Assembly (NCBI RefSeq): GCF_008704795.1
Contig: NZ_CP023690.1
Coordinates: 3,792,501 to 3,856,500 of the forward strand
Source: Streptomyces spectabilis
Lineage (GTDB): Bacteria > Actinomycetota > Actinomycetes > Streptomycetales > Streptomycetaceae
DNA length: 64,000 bases
Direction of reading: 5' to 3'
Numbering within the stretch: position 1 is the first letter of the stretch; the number at the start of each line of letters is the position of its first letter. The position numbers and the translations under genes were made by a program. Positions 51,038-59,524 of the stretch are shown one piece after another. The notes below the pieces were generated by a model, which worked only from the letters and a program-made list of their open reading frames with translations, was not told the origin of the DNA and made no database searches.

Positions 51038-52030
51038 GTGACCGACCTTCCGAGTGACGCCCAGACGGCCGTGTCCTCCGCCCCGTCGGCGGACACGGCC
51101 CGGGACGAGCGCCGCCGGGCGCGGCGCAGCCGCCTCTACCGCTGGGACGTGCGGTTCAGTCCCTACGCGCTCATCGCGCCGTTCTTCCTCTTCTTCGTCG
51201 CCTTCGGGCTCTTTCCGCTGCTCTACACGGGGTGGGCCTCGCTGCACCGGGTGGAGCTCGGCGCGCCCACCGACATGGAGTGGGTGGGTCTGCGCAACTT
51301 CTCGCGCCTCCTCGACGACGACTTCTTCTGGAACGCGCTGCGCAACACCTTCACCATCGGACTCCTCTCCACGGTGCCGCAGCTGCTCATGGCGCTCGGG
51401 CTCGCCCACCTCCTCAACTACCGGCTGCGCGGGTCCATGTTCTTCCGGGTGGCGATCCTCACTCCCTATGCCACGTCCGTGGCCGCGGCGACGCTCGTGT
51501 TCGTGCTCATGTTCAGCAGGACGGATCACGGGCTGATCAACTGGGGGCTCGGGCTCTTCGGGATCGACGCCGTGGACTGGCAGAACGGCGACTGGACGGC
51601 GCAGCTCGCGGTGTCCGCGATCGTGATCTGGCGGTGGACCGGCTACAACGCGCTGATCTACCTCGCCGCGATGCAGGCCGTCCCGCACGATCTCTACGAG
51701 TCGGCGGCGCTCGACGGGGCGAGCCGCTGGCAGCAGTTCCTGCATGTGACGGTGCCGTCGCTGCGGCCCACGATCCTCTTCACCTGCGTGGTGTCGACGA
51801 TCGGGGCGACGCAGCTCTTCGGTGAGCCGCTCCTCTTCAGCCAGGGCGCGAGCCCCACCGGTGGCTCGGACCACCAGTTCCAGACGCTCGGTCTGTATCT
51901 GTACGAGCAGGGCTGGTTCAACCAGCACCTCGGGCGGGCCTCGGCGATCGCCTGGACCATGTTCCTCCTTCTGGTGCTGATCGGCCTGGTCAACTGGGCG
52001 GTCAGCCGGTGGATCCGCAAGAGCGCGTGA
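51038..52030 (+). CDS. cebF: CebF, cellobiose ABC importer permease
   Basis: 330 residues from a GTG four bases after the cebE stop. Six membrane helices. The N-terminal cytoplasmic tail precedes YALIAPFFLFFVAFGLFPLL. The EAA loop that docks on the ATPase is ESAALDGASRWQQFLHVTVP with the G after it. It forms the channel with CebG. Ending RKSA nine bases before cebG. Confidence 0.95.
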   Translation: MTDLPSDAQTAVSSAPSADTARDERRRARRSRLYRWDVRFSPYALIAPFFLFFVAFGLFPLLYTGWASLHRVELGAPTDMEWVGLRNFSRLLDDDFFWNALRNTFTIGLLSTVPQLLMALGLAHLLNYRLRGSMFFRVAILTPYATSVAAATLVFVLMFSRTDHGLINWGLGLFGIDAVDWQNGDWTAQLAVSAIVIWRWTGYNALIYLAAMQAVPHDLYESAALDGASRWQQFLHVTVPSLRPTILFTCVVSTIGATQLFGEPLLFSQGASPTGGSDHQFQTLGLYLYEQGWFNQHLGRASAIAWTMFLLLVLIGLVNWAVSRWIRKSA

Positions 52031-52039
52031 GGGGATGAC

Positions 52040-52981
52040 ATGACCGACGTGACGCAGACACACCGTGCGCCGCGCACCGGCGGGCGTGGGTCCGGTCCGG
52101 CGCGGCTCAGGCGCGGCCCGCTGCGGCGCGGGCGCGGCCCGGGCAAGCGCGGGGCCGGACGGCAGCTGCACGGCGGGAAGCTGACCTACGCCGTGCTCGT
52201 CCTCTTCACCATCGGCTCGCTCTTCCCGCTGGTGTGGACGGCGATCGCCGCGTCCCGGACCAATACGCGCCTCGCCCAGACACCGCCCCCGTTCTGGTTC
52301 GGCGGGAATCTCTTCAAGAACCTCGAGATCGCCTGGACCGACGCCAACATGGGCACCGCCCTGCTCAACACGCTGGTGGTGGCGGGCACGATCACCATCG
52401 GTACGGTGCTCTTCTCCACCCTCGCGGGCTTCGCCTTCGCCAAGCTGCGCTTCCGCTTCCGCGGCCTGCTGCTGCTTCTGGTGATCGGCACGATGCTGGT
52501 GCCGCCGCAGCTCAGCGTCGTACCGCTGTTCATGATGATCGCCGAGTTCGGGTGGACCGATCAGCTCCAGTCGGTGATCCTGCCGACGCTTGTCAGCGCC
52601 TTCGGGGTGTTCTTCATGCGGCAGTACCTCATCGAGGCGCTGCCCACCGAGCTGATCGAGGCGGCACGGGTGGACGGGGCCGGCAGTCTGCGGCTGATCT
52701 GGCACGTGGTCTTCCCGGCGGCGCGGCCCGCGATGGCCGTGCTCGCCATGCTGACCTTCGTCATGGCGTGGAACGACTTCTTCTGGCCGATCATCGCGCT
52801 CACCCAGGGCGGCGAGCCCACCGTGCAGGTCGCCCTCGCCGGGCTCGGCCGGGGGCAGATCCCCGACCAGTCCGTGATCATGGCGGGCGCGCTGCTCGGC
52901 ACGCTGCCGCTGCTGCTCGCCTTCGTCCTGTTCGGCAAGCAGATCGTGGGCGGGATCATGCAGGGCGCCGTCAAGGGGTGA
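52040..52981 (+). CDS. cebG: CebG, cellobiose ABC importer permease
   Basis: 313 residues, GAGGGGATG just before the start. An Arg/Gly-rich cytoplasmic tail (residues 1-50) is followed by six helices, from YAVLVLFTIGSLFPLVWTAI. The EAA loop is IEAARVDGAGSLRLIWHVVF, interacting with MsiK. The ending QIVGGIMQGAVKG is typical of this family. Partner of CebF. Confidence 0.95.
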   Translation: MTDVTQTHRAPRTGGRGSGPARLRRGPLRRGRGPGKRGAGRQLHGGKLTYAVLVLFTIGSLFPLVWTAIAASRTNTRLAQTPPPFWFGGNLFKNLEIAWTDANMGTALLNTLVVAGTITIGTVLFSTLAGFAFAKLRFRFRGLLLLLVIGTMLVPPQLSVVPLFMMIAEFGWTDQLQSVILPTLVSAFGVFFMRQYLIEALPTELIEAARVDGAGSLRLIWHVVFPAARPAMAVLAMLTFVMAWNDFFWPIIALTQGGEPTVQVALAGLGRGQIPDQSVIMAGALLGTLPLLLAFVLFGKQIVGGIMQGAVKG

Positions 52982-53025
52982 GCCCCTCCCTTCCCGTCCG
53001 TCCACTCCCCCATCCGTACGAACCA

Positions 53026-53039
53026 TGGGAGCGCTTCCA
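53026..53039. promoter_or_regulatory. CebR box overlapping the bglC start
   Basis: TGGGAGCGCTTCCA differs from the perfect box by one base. Its last base is the A of the bglC ATG at 53039. A repressor bound here would block transcription into bglC and occlude its ribosome site on DNA level, adding a second control point inside the operon. Confidence 0.9.
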
Positions 53040-54487
53040 TGCCTGCTGCGAACCTGTCGTTTCCCCCCGGCTTCCTGTGGGGTGCCGCGACCGCCGCGTA
53101 CCAGATCGAAGGGGCCGCGCGGGAGGACGGCAGGACCCCGTCGATCTGGGACACCTTCAGCCATACGCCGGGCAAGGTGCTCGGCGGCGACACCGGGGAT
53201 GTCGCCTGCGACCACTACCACCGGTGGCGCGAGGACGTGCGGCTCCTGGCGGACCTCGGGATCAAGGCCTACCGCTTCTCGGTGTCCTGGCCCCGGGTGC
53301 AGCCCACCGGGCGCGGGCCCGGCGTGCAGCGCGGCCTCGACTTCTATCGCGCGCTCGTCGACGAGCTGCTCGCGCACGGCATCACGCCGATGGTCACGCT
53401 CTACCACTGGGACCTGCCCCAGGAGCTCGAATCCGCCCTCCCCGGCACGGCGGGCCCCGCGGGCGGCGGCTGGCCGGAACGGGAGACCGCCCACCGCTTC
53501 GCGGAGTACGCCGGGATCGTGGCCGGGGCGCTCGGCGACCGCGTGGAGCTGTGGACGACCCTCAACGAACCCTGGTGCAGCGCCTTCCTGGGCTATGGCT
53601 CGGGGGTGCACGCCCCCGGGCGCACCGACCCCGCGGCCGCCCTGCGCGCGGCCCATCACCTCAACCTCGCGCACGGCCTGGGCGCCGGGGCGCTGCGCGC
53701 GGCGCTGCCCGCCCGCGCCCGGATCGGGGTGAGCCTCAACCCGAGCGCGGTGCGCCCGCTCACCTCCTCGTCCGCCGATCTGGACGCGCGGCGCCGGATC
53801 GACGCGCTCGCCAACCGGGTCTTCACCGGGCCGATGCTGCGCGGTGCGTACGACGACGATCTGCTCGCGGACACCGCGCGGGTGACGGACTGGGCCTTCG
53901 TGCGCGACGGTGATCTGGACGTCACGCGGCAGCCGCTGGACTTCCTCGGCATCAACTACTACTCCCCCGCTGTCGTGTCGGCCGCCTCGCCCTCCGGTGC
54001 CCCGCGCCACGACGGGCACGGGGGCGGCGGCCACTCCCCCTGGCCGGGCGCGGACTCCCTGGTCTCCTTCCACCGCGCGCCCGGCGAACTCACCGCCATG
54101 GACTGGCCGGTGGACCCCACAGGACTGAAGGACCTTCTCCTCGAATACACCGCTCAGGCCCCCGGGGTTCCGCTCTATGTGACGGAGAACGGCGCCGCCT
54201 ACGACGACAAGCCCGAGGGCGGCGCGGTCCACGACCCCGACCGGGTGCGCTACCTGCACGGACATCTGTCCGCCGTGCACGCGGCGATCCTGGAGGGCGC
54301 CGACGTCCGCGGCTACTTCCTGTGGTCGCTCATGGACAACTTCGAGTGGGCGTACGGCTACAGCAAGCGCTTCGGCGCGGTGTACGTCGACTACGAGACC
54401 CAGCGGCGGACGCCCAAGTCGAGCGCCCGCTGGTACGCGAAGGTCGCCGCGAGCGGGGAGCTGCCGCAGCCCGCCCCCGAGGCCTGA
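53039..54487 (+). CDS. bglC: BglC, beta-glucosidase GH1
   Basis: 482 residues, no signal peptide, so cytoplasmic. The GH1 barrel has [40 protein letters not shown] and [17 protein letters not shown]. The acid/base is Glu177 in [13 protein letters not shown] and the nucleophile is Glu383 in [11 protein letters not shown]. It hydrolyses imported cellobiose and cellotriose to glucose, which also removes the CebR inducer. An 11-bp terminator follows at 54498-54529. Position and control are as in S. griseus and S. scabies. Confidence 0.96.
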   Translation: MPAANLSFPPGFLWGAATAAYQIEGAAREDGRTPSIWDTFSHTPGKVLGGDTGDVACDHYHRWREDVRLLADLGIKAYRFSVSWPRVQPTGRGPGVQRGLDFYRALVDELLAHGITPMVTLYHWDLPQELESALPGTAGPAGGGWPERETAHRFAEYAGIVAGALGDRVELWTTLNEPWCSAFLGYGSGVHAPGRTDPAAALRAAHHLNLAHGLGAGALRAALPARARIGVSLNPSAVRPLTSSSADLDARRRIDALANRVFTGPMLRGAYDDDLLADTARVTDWAFVRDGDLDVTRQPLDFLGINYYSPAVVSAASPSGAPRHDGHGGGGHSPWPGADSLVSFHRAPGELTAMDWPVDPTGLKDLLLEYTAQAPGVPLYVTENGAAYDDKPEGGAVHDPDRVRYLHGHLSAVHAAILEGADVRGYFLWSLMDNFEWAYGYSKRFGAVYVDYETQRRTPKSSARWYAKVAASGELPQPAPEA

Positions 54488-54497
54488 ACAGGGACGC

Positions 54498-54529
54498 GCC
54501 CCGGCCGTGGGGGGGGTGACGGCCGGGGC
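54498..54529 (+). terminator. Terminator of the ceb-bglC operon
   Basis: GCCCCGGCCGT (54498-54508) and ACGGCCGGGGC (54519-54529) form a perfect 11-bp stem with a G-rich ten-base loop, 11 bases after the bglC stop. Confidence 0.88.
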
Positions 54530-54667
54530 ACGCGTTCCCGTGGGGGGATCCGTGCAGCACGTTAGCCCTGCTCCGGGGCGCCGAAGCGGTCCTTATGCCG
54601 GACTTAAGGAAGGCATCGGGGCTCGTTAAGGCCGGGCGGGCCGGGCGGGAGCGCCCCCCGAAGGGGC

Positions 54668-56119
54668 CTATCGCGTCGGGGTGCGGCGTCGGCGGCGTAC
54701 CATCGCGCGCGCCGCCCGCCGCCCCACCGACGGCCGGACGGCGCCCCGCTGGAGCCAGAGCCGCACCTCGGTGCCGCCGAGGACCGAGCGGCCGATCCGT
54801 ACGTCGCCGCCGGTCGACTCGGCGAGGCGGCGCGCGATGTCGAGGCCGAGCCCGGTCGAGCCGACCACACCGCCCGCGTCGTCGTCCGTGCCGTCCGTAC
54901 CGTTCAGACCGTTCAGACCGTCGGTGCTGTCCGTGCCGCCGGAGTTGCCCCGTGCGAGGGCCGCCTTGGGGTCGGCGATGCCGTCGCCCGCGTCGGAGAC
55001 GAGCACGATCACCGCGTCCTCGCCGCTGTGCACGTCCACGGCGAACGCGGCGCCCTCCCGGGTGTGCCGGAAGACGTTGCCGAGCAGCGCGTCGAGCGCG
55101 GCGACCAGATCGGCCCGCGCCACCGGTATCCACACCGGCCGCTCCACGCCCGCGACGCGCGCCTCGCGCCCCTCGTCCTCGGCGAGCGCCGACCAGAACT
55201 CCATGCGCTCGCGGATCACTTCGGCGGCGTCGCAGCCCGCGCCGTGCCGCCCGGCGACCGTGCGCGGCTTGGCGTCGCGGGCCGTACGGATGATCGTGTC
55301 GACCTCGCGCTCCAGCTTCTCCACGGCGATCCGGGTCTGCTCGGCAGCGGGCCCGTCACCGAGGGACGCGGCGTTGAGCCGCAGCACGGTCAGCGGGGTG
55401 CGCAGGCGGTGCGACAGGTCGGCGGCCAGCTCCCGCTCGTTGGCGAGGAGGTGGACGACCTGGTCGGCCATGGAGTTGAACGCCACGGCGGCGAGCCGCA
55501 GTTCGGTGGGCCCCTCCTCCGGCACGCGCGCGGTGAGCCTGCCCTCGCCCAGGTCGCGGGCGGCGCCGACCAGGCGCCTCGCGGGCTGGACCATGCGGAC
55601 GCCGAGCCGGTCCGCGACGGCCACCGAGCCGATGACGAGCCCGACACCGACGCCGGCGAGCACCAGCCAGGCCGTGGTCACGCCCTTGCTGACCTCGCTC
55701 TCCGGCACGTGGATCTCGACGACGGCGATCTCTCCGGAGCCGATGGCGAAGGGCTGGAGCAGCGCGTAGCCCCCGGACACGGTGACGGTCCTGGCCCGGC
55801 CCTGCTCGCGCGTGGAGGCGACGTCGTGGGGGTGGGCGCGGCGGTCGCCGATGGTCAGCGCGGGGTGCGCCCCGACGGCCGGGACGTGCACGGCCATGCG
55901 CCCGTCGCCGCCCGCCTCGGAGGTGGCGACGGCCCGGGTGAGCTCGGCGCGGTCGGTGGTGATGGAGAGCGTGGGGCCCATTCCGGCGGCGTGCCGCTCG
56001 GCGTTGGAGAAGGCGCGGTCGCGGGCCATCTCCTGGATGACGAGGCCCAGCGGGATGGCGAAGGCCGCCACGACCATCGTCGTGACGGCCAGGCACACCT
56101 TCACGAGCGCCCACCTCAC
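54668..56119 (-). CDS. Two-component sensor histidine kinase with a repeat insertion in the ATP lid
   Basis: 483 residues from the GTG at 56119, which overlaps the response-regulator stop (GTGA). A first membrane helix (VKVCLAVTTMVVAAFAIPLG), an extracellular loop of ~130 residues and a second helix (AWLVLAGVGVGLVIGSVAVA) lead to a HAMP domain. The H-box is ELAADLSHRLRTPLTVLRLN. The ATPase part has the N-box LDALLGNVFRHTREG, G1 VSDAGDGIADP and G2 VGSTGLGLDIARRLAE. Between G1 and G2 lies a 20-residue insert of Thr/Asp/Gly/Asn repeats (GTDSTDGLNGLNGTDGTDDD), encoded by a short tandem repeat near 54885-54945. The stimulus is unknown. Confidence 0.92.
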   Translation of the reverse strand: MRWALVKVCLAVTTMVVAAFAIPLGLVIQEMARDRAFSNAERHAAGMGPTLSITTDRAELTRAVATSEAGGDGRMAVHVPAVGAHPALTIGDRRAHPHDVASTREQGRARTVTVSGGYALLQPFAIGSGEIAVVEIHVPESEVSKGVTTAWLVLAGVGVGLVIGSVAVADRLGVRMVQPARRLVGAARDLGEGRLTARVPEEGPTELRLAAVAFNSMADQVVHLLANERELAADLSHRLRTPLTVLRLNAASLGDGPAAEQTRIAVEKLEREVDTIIRTARDAKPRTVAGRHGAGCDAAEVIRERMEFWSALAEDEGREARVAGVERPVWIPVARADLVAALDALLGNVFRHTREGAAFAVDVHSGEDAVIVLVSDAGDGIADPKAALARGNSGGTDSTDGLNGLNGTDGTDDDAGGVVGSTGLGLDIARRLAESTGGDVRIGRSVLGGTEVRLWLQRGAVRPSVGRRAARAMVRRRRRTPTR

Positions 56120-56802
56120 AGCGGCGGCTCCAGCTTCACGCCGACGCCCCGCAGGGTGTGCAGATAGCGTGGGCTCGCCGCGGTCTCCCCCAGCTTGCGG
56201 CGCAGCCAGGACAGGTGGACATCGATGGTCTGGTCGTCGCCGTAGCTCTGCTGCCACACCTCGGCGAGGAGTTCCTTGCGCGCCACGACGACGCCGGGCC
56301 GCCCGGCGAGGAACGCGAGCAGGTCGAACTCGCGCCGGGTCAGGTCGAGCGACGCGCCGTCCAGCTCGGCCTGGCGGCGCAGCGGGTCGATGGCGAGGCC
56401 GCCGACGCGCAGCACCCGGCTCGCCGGTGACGCGCCGGAGCCGCGGGCGCGGCGCAGCACGGCGGTCATGCGCGCGGAGAGGTGCTCGACGGAGAAGGGC
56501 TTGGTCAGATAGTCGTCGGCGCCGTCGTTGAGGAGCCGGACGATCTCCGCCTCGTCGTCGCGCGCGGTCGCCACGATCACGGGTACGTCGGTGACGCCGC
56601 GCAGCATCTTGAGCGCCTCGGCACCGTCCAGGTCGGGCAGCCCGAGGTCGAGGATCACCACGTCGAACCGGAAGTGGGCGACCTCGCGCAGCGCCTCCAG
56701 GGCGGTGCCGACGCTCCGTACGGTGTGGGAGGCGTCGGACAGATGCCGGATGAGGGCCGAGCGGACGAACTGGTCGTCCTCGACGACGAGCACACGAGCC
56801 AT
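56116..56802 (-). CDS. OmpR/PhoB-type response regulator
   Basis: 228 residues from ATG 56802 (an upstream ATG at 56832 would add ten residues). The receiver domain has ARVLVVEDDQFVRSALIRHL, the phosphoacceptor in FDVVILDLGLPDLDG, VIVATARDD and DDYLTKPFSVEHLSARM. The C-terminal winged helix is RRQAELDGASLDLTRREFDL, QSYGDDQTIDVHLSWLRRKL and LHTLRGVGVKLEPPL. It is the partner of the kinase whose start overlaps its stop. It is divergent from a small secreted protein gene that it may control. Confidence 0.94.
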   Translation of the reverse strand: MARVLVVEDDQFVRSALIRHLSDASHTVRSVGTALEALREVAHFRFDVVILDLGLPDLDGAEALKMLRGVTDVPVIVATARDDEAEIVRLLNDGADDYLTKPFSVEHLSARMTAVLRRARGSGASPASRVLRVGGLAIDPLRRQAELDGASLDLTRREFDLLAFLAGRPGVVVARKELLAEVWQQSYGDDQTIDVHLSWLRRKLGETAASPRYLHTLRGVGVKLEPPL

Positions 56803-56933
56803 GGGCGGCACCGTACGCCATGCGGACGGCACCGGTGCCCCGAGGGACTTTTGGCCCGGACATGGGCGTCATGTCCCCCACTGTGCCTGTGATTTCTGGT
56901 CACGGCGGTGACGGTGGGGCACCATGGCCCGCT

Positions 56934-57458
56934 ATGCGCAGAGGTCTCCTGCACGCCGGCGCGTGGTCGCTCGCCACGGGCGCGGCGGTCACGCTGTCGT
57001 GGTGGGGCGTGCACACCGTGATGGCGGGCACGGCCTACGATCCGCCGCGCGCCCTCCCGCTCGCGGCGGAGCACCCGGAGGACGCGGTGTCGTCGTCCAC
57101 GCACCGGCCCGAACCGGAGCCCCGCTCACGGCCTTCGAGGCCCGCGCGGTCCGCCGCCGCCCCCGAGCCGTCGCGGAAGCGGCCCGAGCCGCGGGACCCG
57201 GCGCCCCGGACGTCGCCTCCGCCCGAGTCCGCCCACGGCCGGGTGAAGACCTACTCCACCGACGGCGGCCGCGTCGTGTTCGACCTCGGCGGGGACGCCG
57301 CCACGCTGGTGTCGGCGTCGCCCGCGACGGGCTGGTCGATGCGGGTGTGGAAGGCCCCGGCGTGGATCCGGGTGGAGTTCACGTCGGGCGCGGACCGCGT
57401 CTCGGTGTTCTGTACGTGGCACGACCACGCGCCGCGGGTCGACGTCACCGCGTACTGA
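56934..57458 (+). CDS. Secreted or membrane-anchored protein of unknown function
   Basis: 174 residues from ATG 56934; earlier in-frame starts to 56820 are possible, but the hydrophobic signal (LLHAGAWSLATGAAVTLSWW) begins right after this one. A Pro/Arg/Glu-rich linker (residues ~40-90) precedes a compact C-terminal domain of about 70 residues: GRVKTYSTDGGRVVFDLGGD through DRVSVFCTWHDHAPRVDVTA, beta-rich with one Cys. It lies divergent from a two-component system, a common position for the sensed or regulated envelope protein. No family recognised. Confidence 0.65.
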   Translation: MRRGLLHAGAWSLATGAAVTLSWWGVHTVMAGTAYDPPRALPLAAEHPEDAVSSSTHRPEPEPRSRPSRPARSAAAPEPSRKRPEPRDPAPRTSPPPESAHGRVKTYSTDGGRVVFDLGGDAATLVSASPATGWSMRVWKAPAWIRVEFTSGADRVSVFCTWHDHAPRVDVTAY

Positions 57459-57477
57459 GCCACGGCCCGGGGCGCGC

Positions 57478-58341
57478 TCAGCGGAACACGGAGGGCGGCG
57501 GCGCGGGCGAGGCCACCGCGCTCGCGTCCGTGACGGCGGCCGCCCCGCCGCCGAAGTCGACGAGGGCGCGCCCGTGTTCGACACGCGCCGGGTGCGGGTC
57601 GCTCGCGCTGCGCCGGGTCAGCTCGGCGATGGGCAGGGGGCGCGCGGAGGCGAGAAGCACCGCGTTGCCGAAGCGCTTGCCGCGCAGCACGGCGGGGTCG
57701 GCGACGAGGGCCAGCTCGGGGAAGACGGCGGCGGCGGTGGCGAGTTGGCCGCGCAGATAGCCGAGCGGCGGGCCGTCGGCGAGGTTGGCGGCGTAGTGGC
57801 CTTCGGCCTTCAGGACGCGGCGTACGTCGCCGAGGAACTCCACGGACGTCAGATGCGCGGGGGTGCGGGCGCCGCTGAACACGTCGGCGATCACCAGGTC
57901 CGCCCAGCCGTCCGGCACCTTGGCGAGCCCCTCGCGGGCGTCGGCACCGCGCACGCGCACGCGTGCCTGCGGGTCGAGCGGCAGTACGCGGCGCACCAGG
58001 CTCACGAGGACGGTGTCGCGCTCGACGATCTGCTGGGTGGAGCGGGGGCGCGTGGCGGCTATGTAGCGGGCGAGGGTGAAGGCGCCGCCGCCGAGGTGCA
58101 GCACGTGCAGGGGGGCTCCGGGCGGGGCGGCGAGGTCGGCGATGTGGCCGAGCCTGCGCTGGTACTCGAAGTCGAGGTGCGCCGGGTCGTCGAGGTCGAC
58201 GTGCGACTGGGGTGCGCCGTCGATGACGAGGGTCCAGGCCCGGGGGCGGTCCCGGTCGGGCAGCAGCTCGGCGAGGCCGCCGTCGACCTCCTCGACCACG
58301 GCTTCCCGTGCCGCGTCCCGGCTCCGCCTGTTCCTCGCCAT
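57478..58341 (-). CDS. Spermidine-synthase-like methyltransferase-fold protein
   Basis: 287 residues from ATG 58341. A Rossmann methyltransferase-like core is visible: LHVLHLGGGAFTLARYIAAT with the GGG cofactor loop near residue 93, VERDTVLVSLVRRVLPLDP, RVRGADAREGLAKVPDGWAD and LVIADVFSGARTPAHLTSVE. This is the polyamine aminopropyltransferase/spermidine synthase superfamily. The usual second Asp motif is present as GADAR. Many actinobacterial members are of unproven function. GATAAT ends six bases before the ATG with no ribosome site, so it may be leaderless. Confidence 0.82.
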   Translation of the reverse strand: MARNRRSRDAAREAVVEEVDGGLAELLPDRDRPRAWTLVIDGAPQSHVDLDDPAHLDFEYQRRLGHIADLAAPPGAPLHVLHLGGGAFTLARYIAATRPRSTQQIVERDTVLVSLVRRVLPLDPQARVRVRGADAREGLAKVPDGWADLVIADVFSGARTPAHLTSVEFLGDVRRVLKAEGHYAANLADGPPLGYLRGQLATAAAVFPELALVADPAVLRGKRFGNAVLLASARPLPIAELTRRSASDPHPARVEHGRALVDFGGGAAAVTDASAVASPAPPPSVFR

Positions 58342-58459
58342 CCGGCCATTATCGCCGGGGCGACCCGGTCCCGCCCTCGCGGGGCGCCCCGGACCCGCCC
58401 CTTCCCGCTCCGGGGGCTGCCGCCCCCGTCCCCCCGCCTTTTCGGCGCTCCGCGCCTCG

Positions 58460-58575
58460 TCCTCAAACGCCGGACGGGCTGGATAGGTCGCCGGTGCGGA
58501 CCGCATCCCGTCCGCGGCCCGCAGGGGGCCTCCGGCCCGCACCGGAGACTTTCAAGCCCGTCCGGCGTTTGAGGA
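58460..58575. repeat. Inverted pair of the dispersed 15-base repeat
   Basis: TCCTCAAACGCCGGA at 58460-58474 and its complement TCCGGCGTTTGAGGA at 58561-58575 face each other across 86 bases. The pair lies between two minus-strand genes and probably terminates the upstream one (58608-59201). Confidence 0.7.
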
Positions 58576-58607
58576 CGAGGCCGAAGGCCGATGAGGGCCG
58601 CACAGCC

Positions 58608-59201
58608 TCAACGGCAGTTGTCGGCCGCCTCGATCATGCGCTGGGCCTCGCCCAGGGCCGCGCGCAGGGCGTCGGGGTCCGTCACCGGGTCCGCCGCGCC
58701 CGGGGGCAGCAGCCAGCCGGTGCCCGCGACGGGGGGCGGGGGCGTCGGGTCCTGGGCGTCGGTGCCGGGTCCGGTGAAGGTCTGGGTGCAGGCGCTGCCC
58801 GGCAGGTCCCACGCGGCCGCCGTGCCGGGCGGCACCAGGAAGCCGAGGGTGTCGCAGCCGCCGTCGTGCAGGACGGGCCCCACGGTCTCCTCCCCCGCGC
58901 CCCGGCGCAGGATGTCGACGGCTTCGAGGCCCTGCCGCGCGGGCACGGTCACCAGGTCGCAGTGCTCGTGAGGGGGGTGGGCGACACCGGACGCGGCGTA
59001 CGGGGTGTGGGGGTTGTACGGGACGTAGGCGGTGTGCGCGGTATGCGGGGCGGACGGGGCGTGGCGTACGTACGGCTCGTGGCTCCGGGGCCCGGAGTGG
59101 GCGGGGCCACGCGGATCGCCGCCGCCGGGCCCGGCGCTGCGGTCCTGGCTCGGCCAGTGCCGCGCCGTGGTCAGTGAGCCCCCAGATTCGCTGTTCTCCA
59201 T
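58608..59201 (-). CDS. Conserved protein of unknown function with Pro/His/Tyr-rich region
   Basis: 197 residues from ATG 59201, with GGAGG seven bases upstream. Residues ~30-75 are rich in His, Pro, Tyr and Ala (HEPYVRHAPSAPHTAHTAYV, PYNPHTPYAASG) and look disordered. The C-terminal part is folded: HEHCDLVTVPARQGLEAVDI, VGPVLHDGGCDTLGFLVPPG, a Pro-rich turn and TGWLLPPGAADPVTDPDALR. The C-terminal core resembles the N-terminal part of bifunctional DNA primase/polymerase-like proteins of Streptomyces, but I am not sure. It is divergent from an XRE/TPR regulator, suggesting a functional pair. Confidence 0.65.
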   Translation of the reverse strand: MENSESGGSLTTARHWPSQDRSAGPGGGDPRGPAHSGPRSHEPYVRHAPSAPHTAHTAYVPYNPHTPYAASGVAHPPHEHCDLVTVPARQGLEAVDILRRGAGEETVGPVLHDGGCDTLGFLVPPGTAAAWDLPGSACTQTFTGPGTDAQDPTPPPPVAGTGWLLPPGAADPVTDPDALRAALGEAQRMIEAADNCR

Positions 59202-59524
59202 GCCGACCTCCAACAAGGGAACCCCTCCTCGCCAGGGCGGAAGCCGCTTCGCTCCCTCTCCGCACTGGTTCAACGCGCGACCGCGTCAACGGCTACGGCG
59301 CCACGCCGCCGTAATGGATGGCAGATGATGGCAGATCACGGGTGAGATATCCGGTTTGTAGCCAAACTCCACGTCGTCGCCGGGTCACAGAGGGTACTTT
59401 CTTGCTCCGCCGGGACACGGCCGGACCACGGGGCAGCGCGGGGGCGGGACGCGCGGCGCGGGACTCCAGCGGTTCGTCGGCACGGTCCCACGAGAGGGCC
59501 TCGGTCCCCACGAGAGGATCCGGC
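59202..59524. other. Divergent regulatory region with short repeats
   Basis: No gene is evident in these 323 bases. A perfect 10-bp tandem repeat GATGGCAGAT occurs at 59317-59336. GTTTG and CAAAC (59354-59358 and 59363-59367) form a small palindrome with a TAGC centre, close to where promoters of the two divergent genes should lie. Confidence 0.45.

Noticed and set aside
50918..54280. 1120-codon minus-strand frame across cebFG-bglC
   Set aside because: Antisense to well-identified genes, His/Arg/Gly-rich, no fold.
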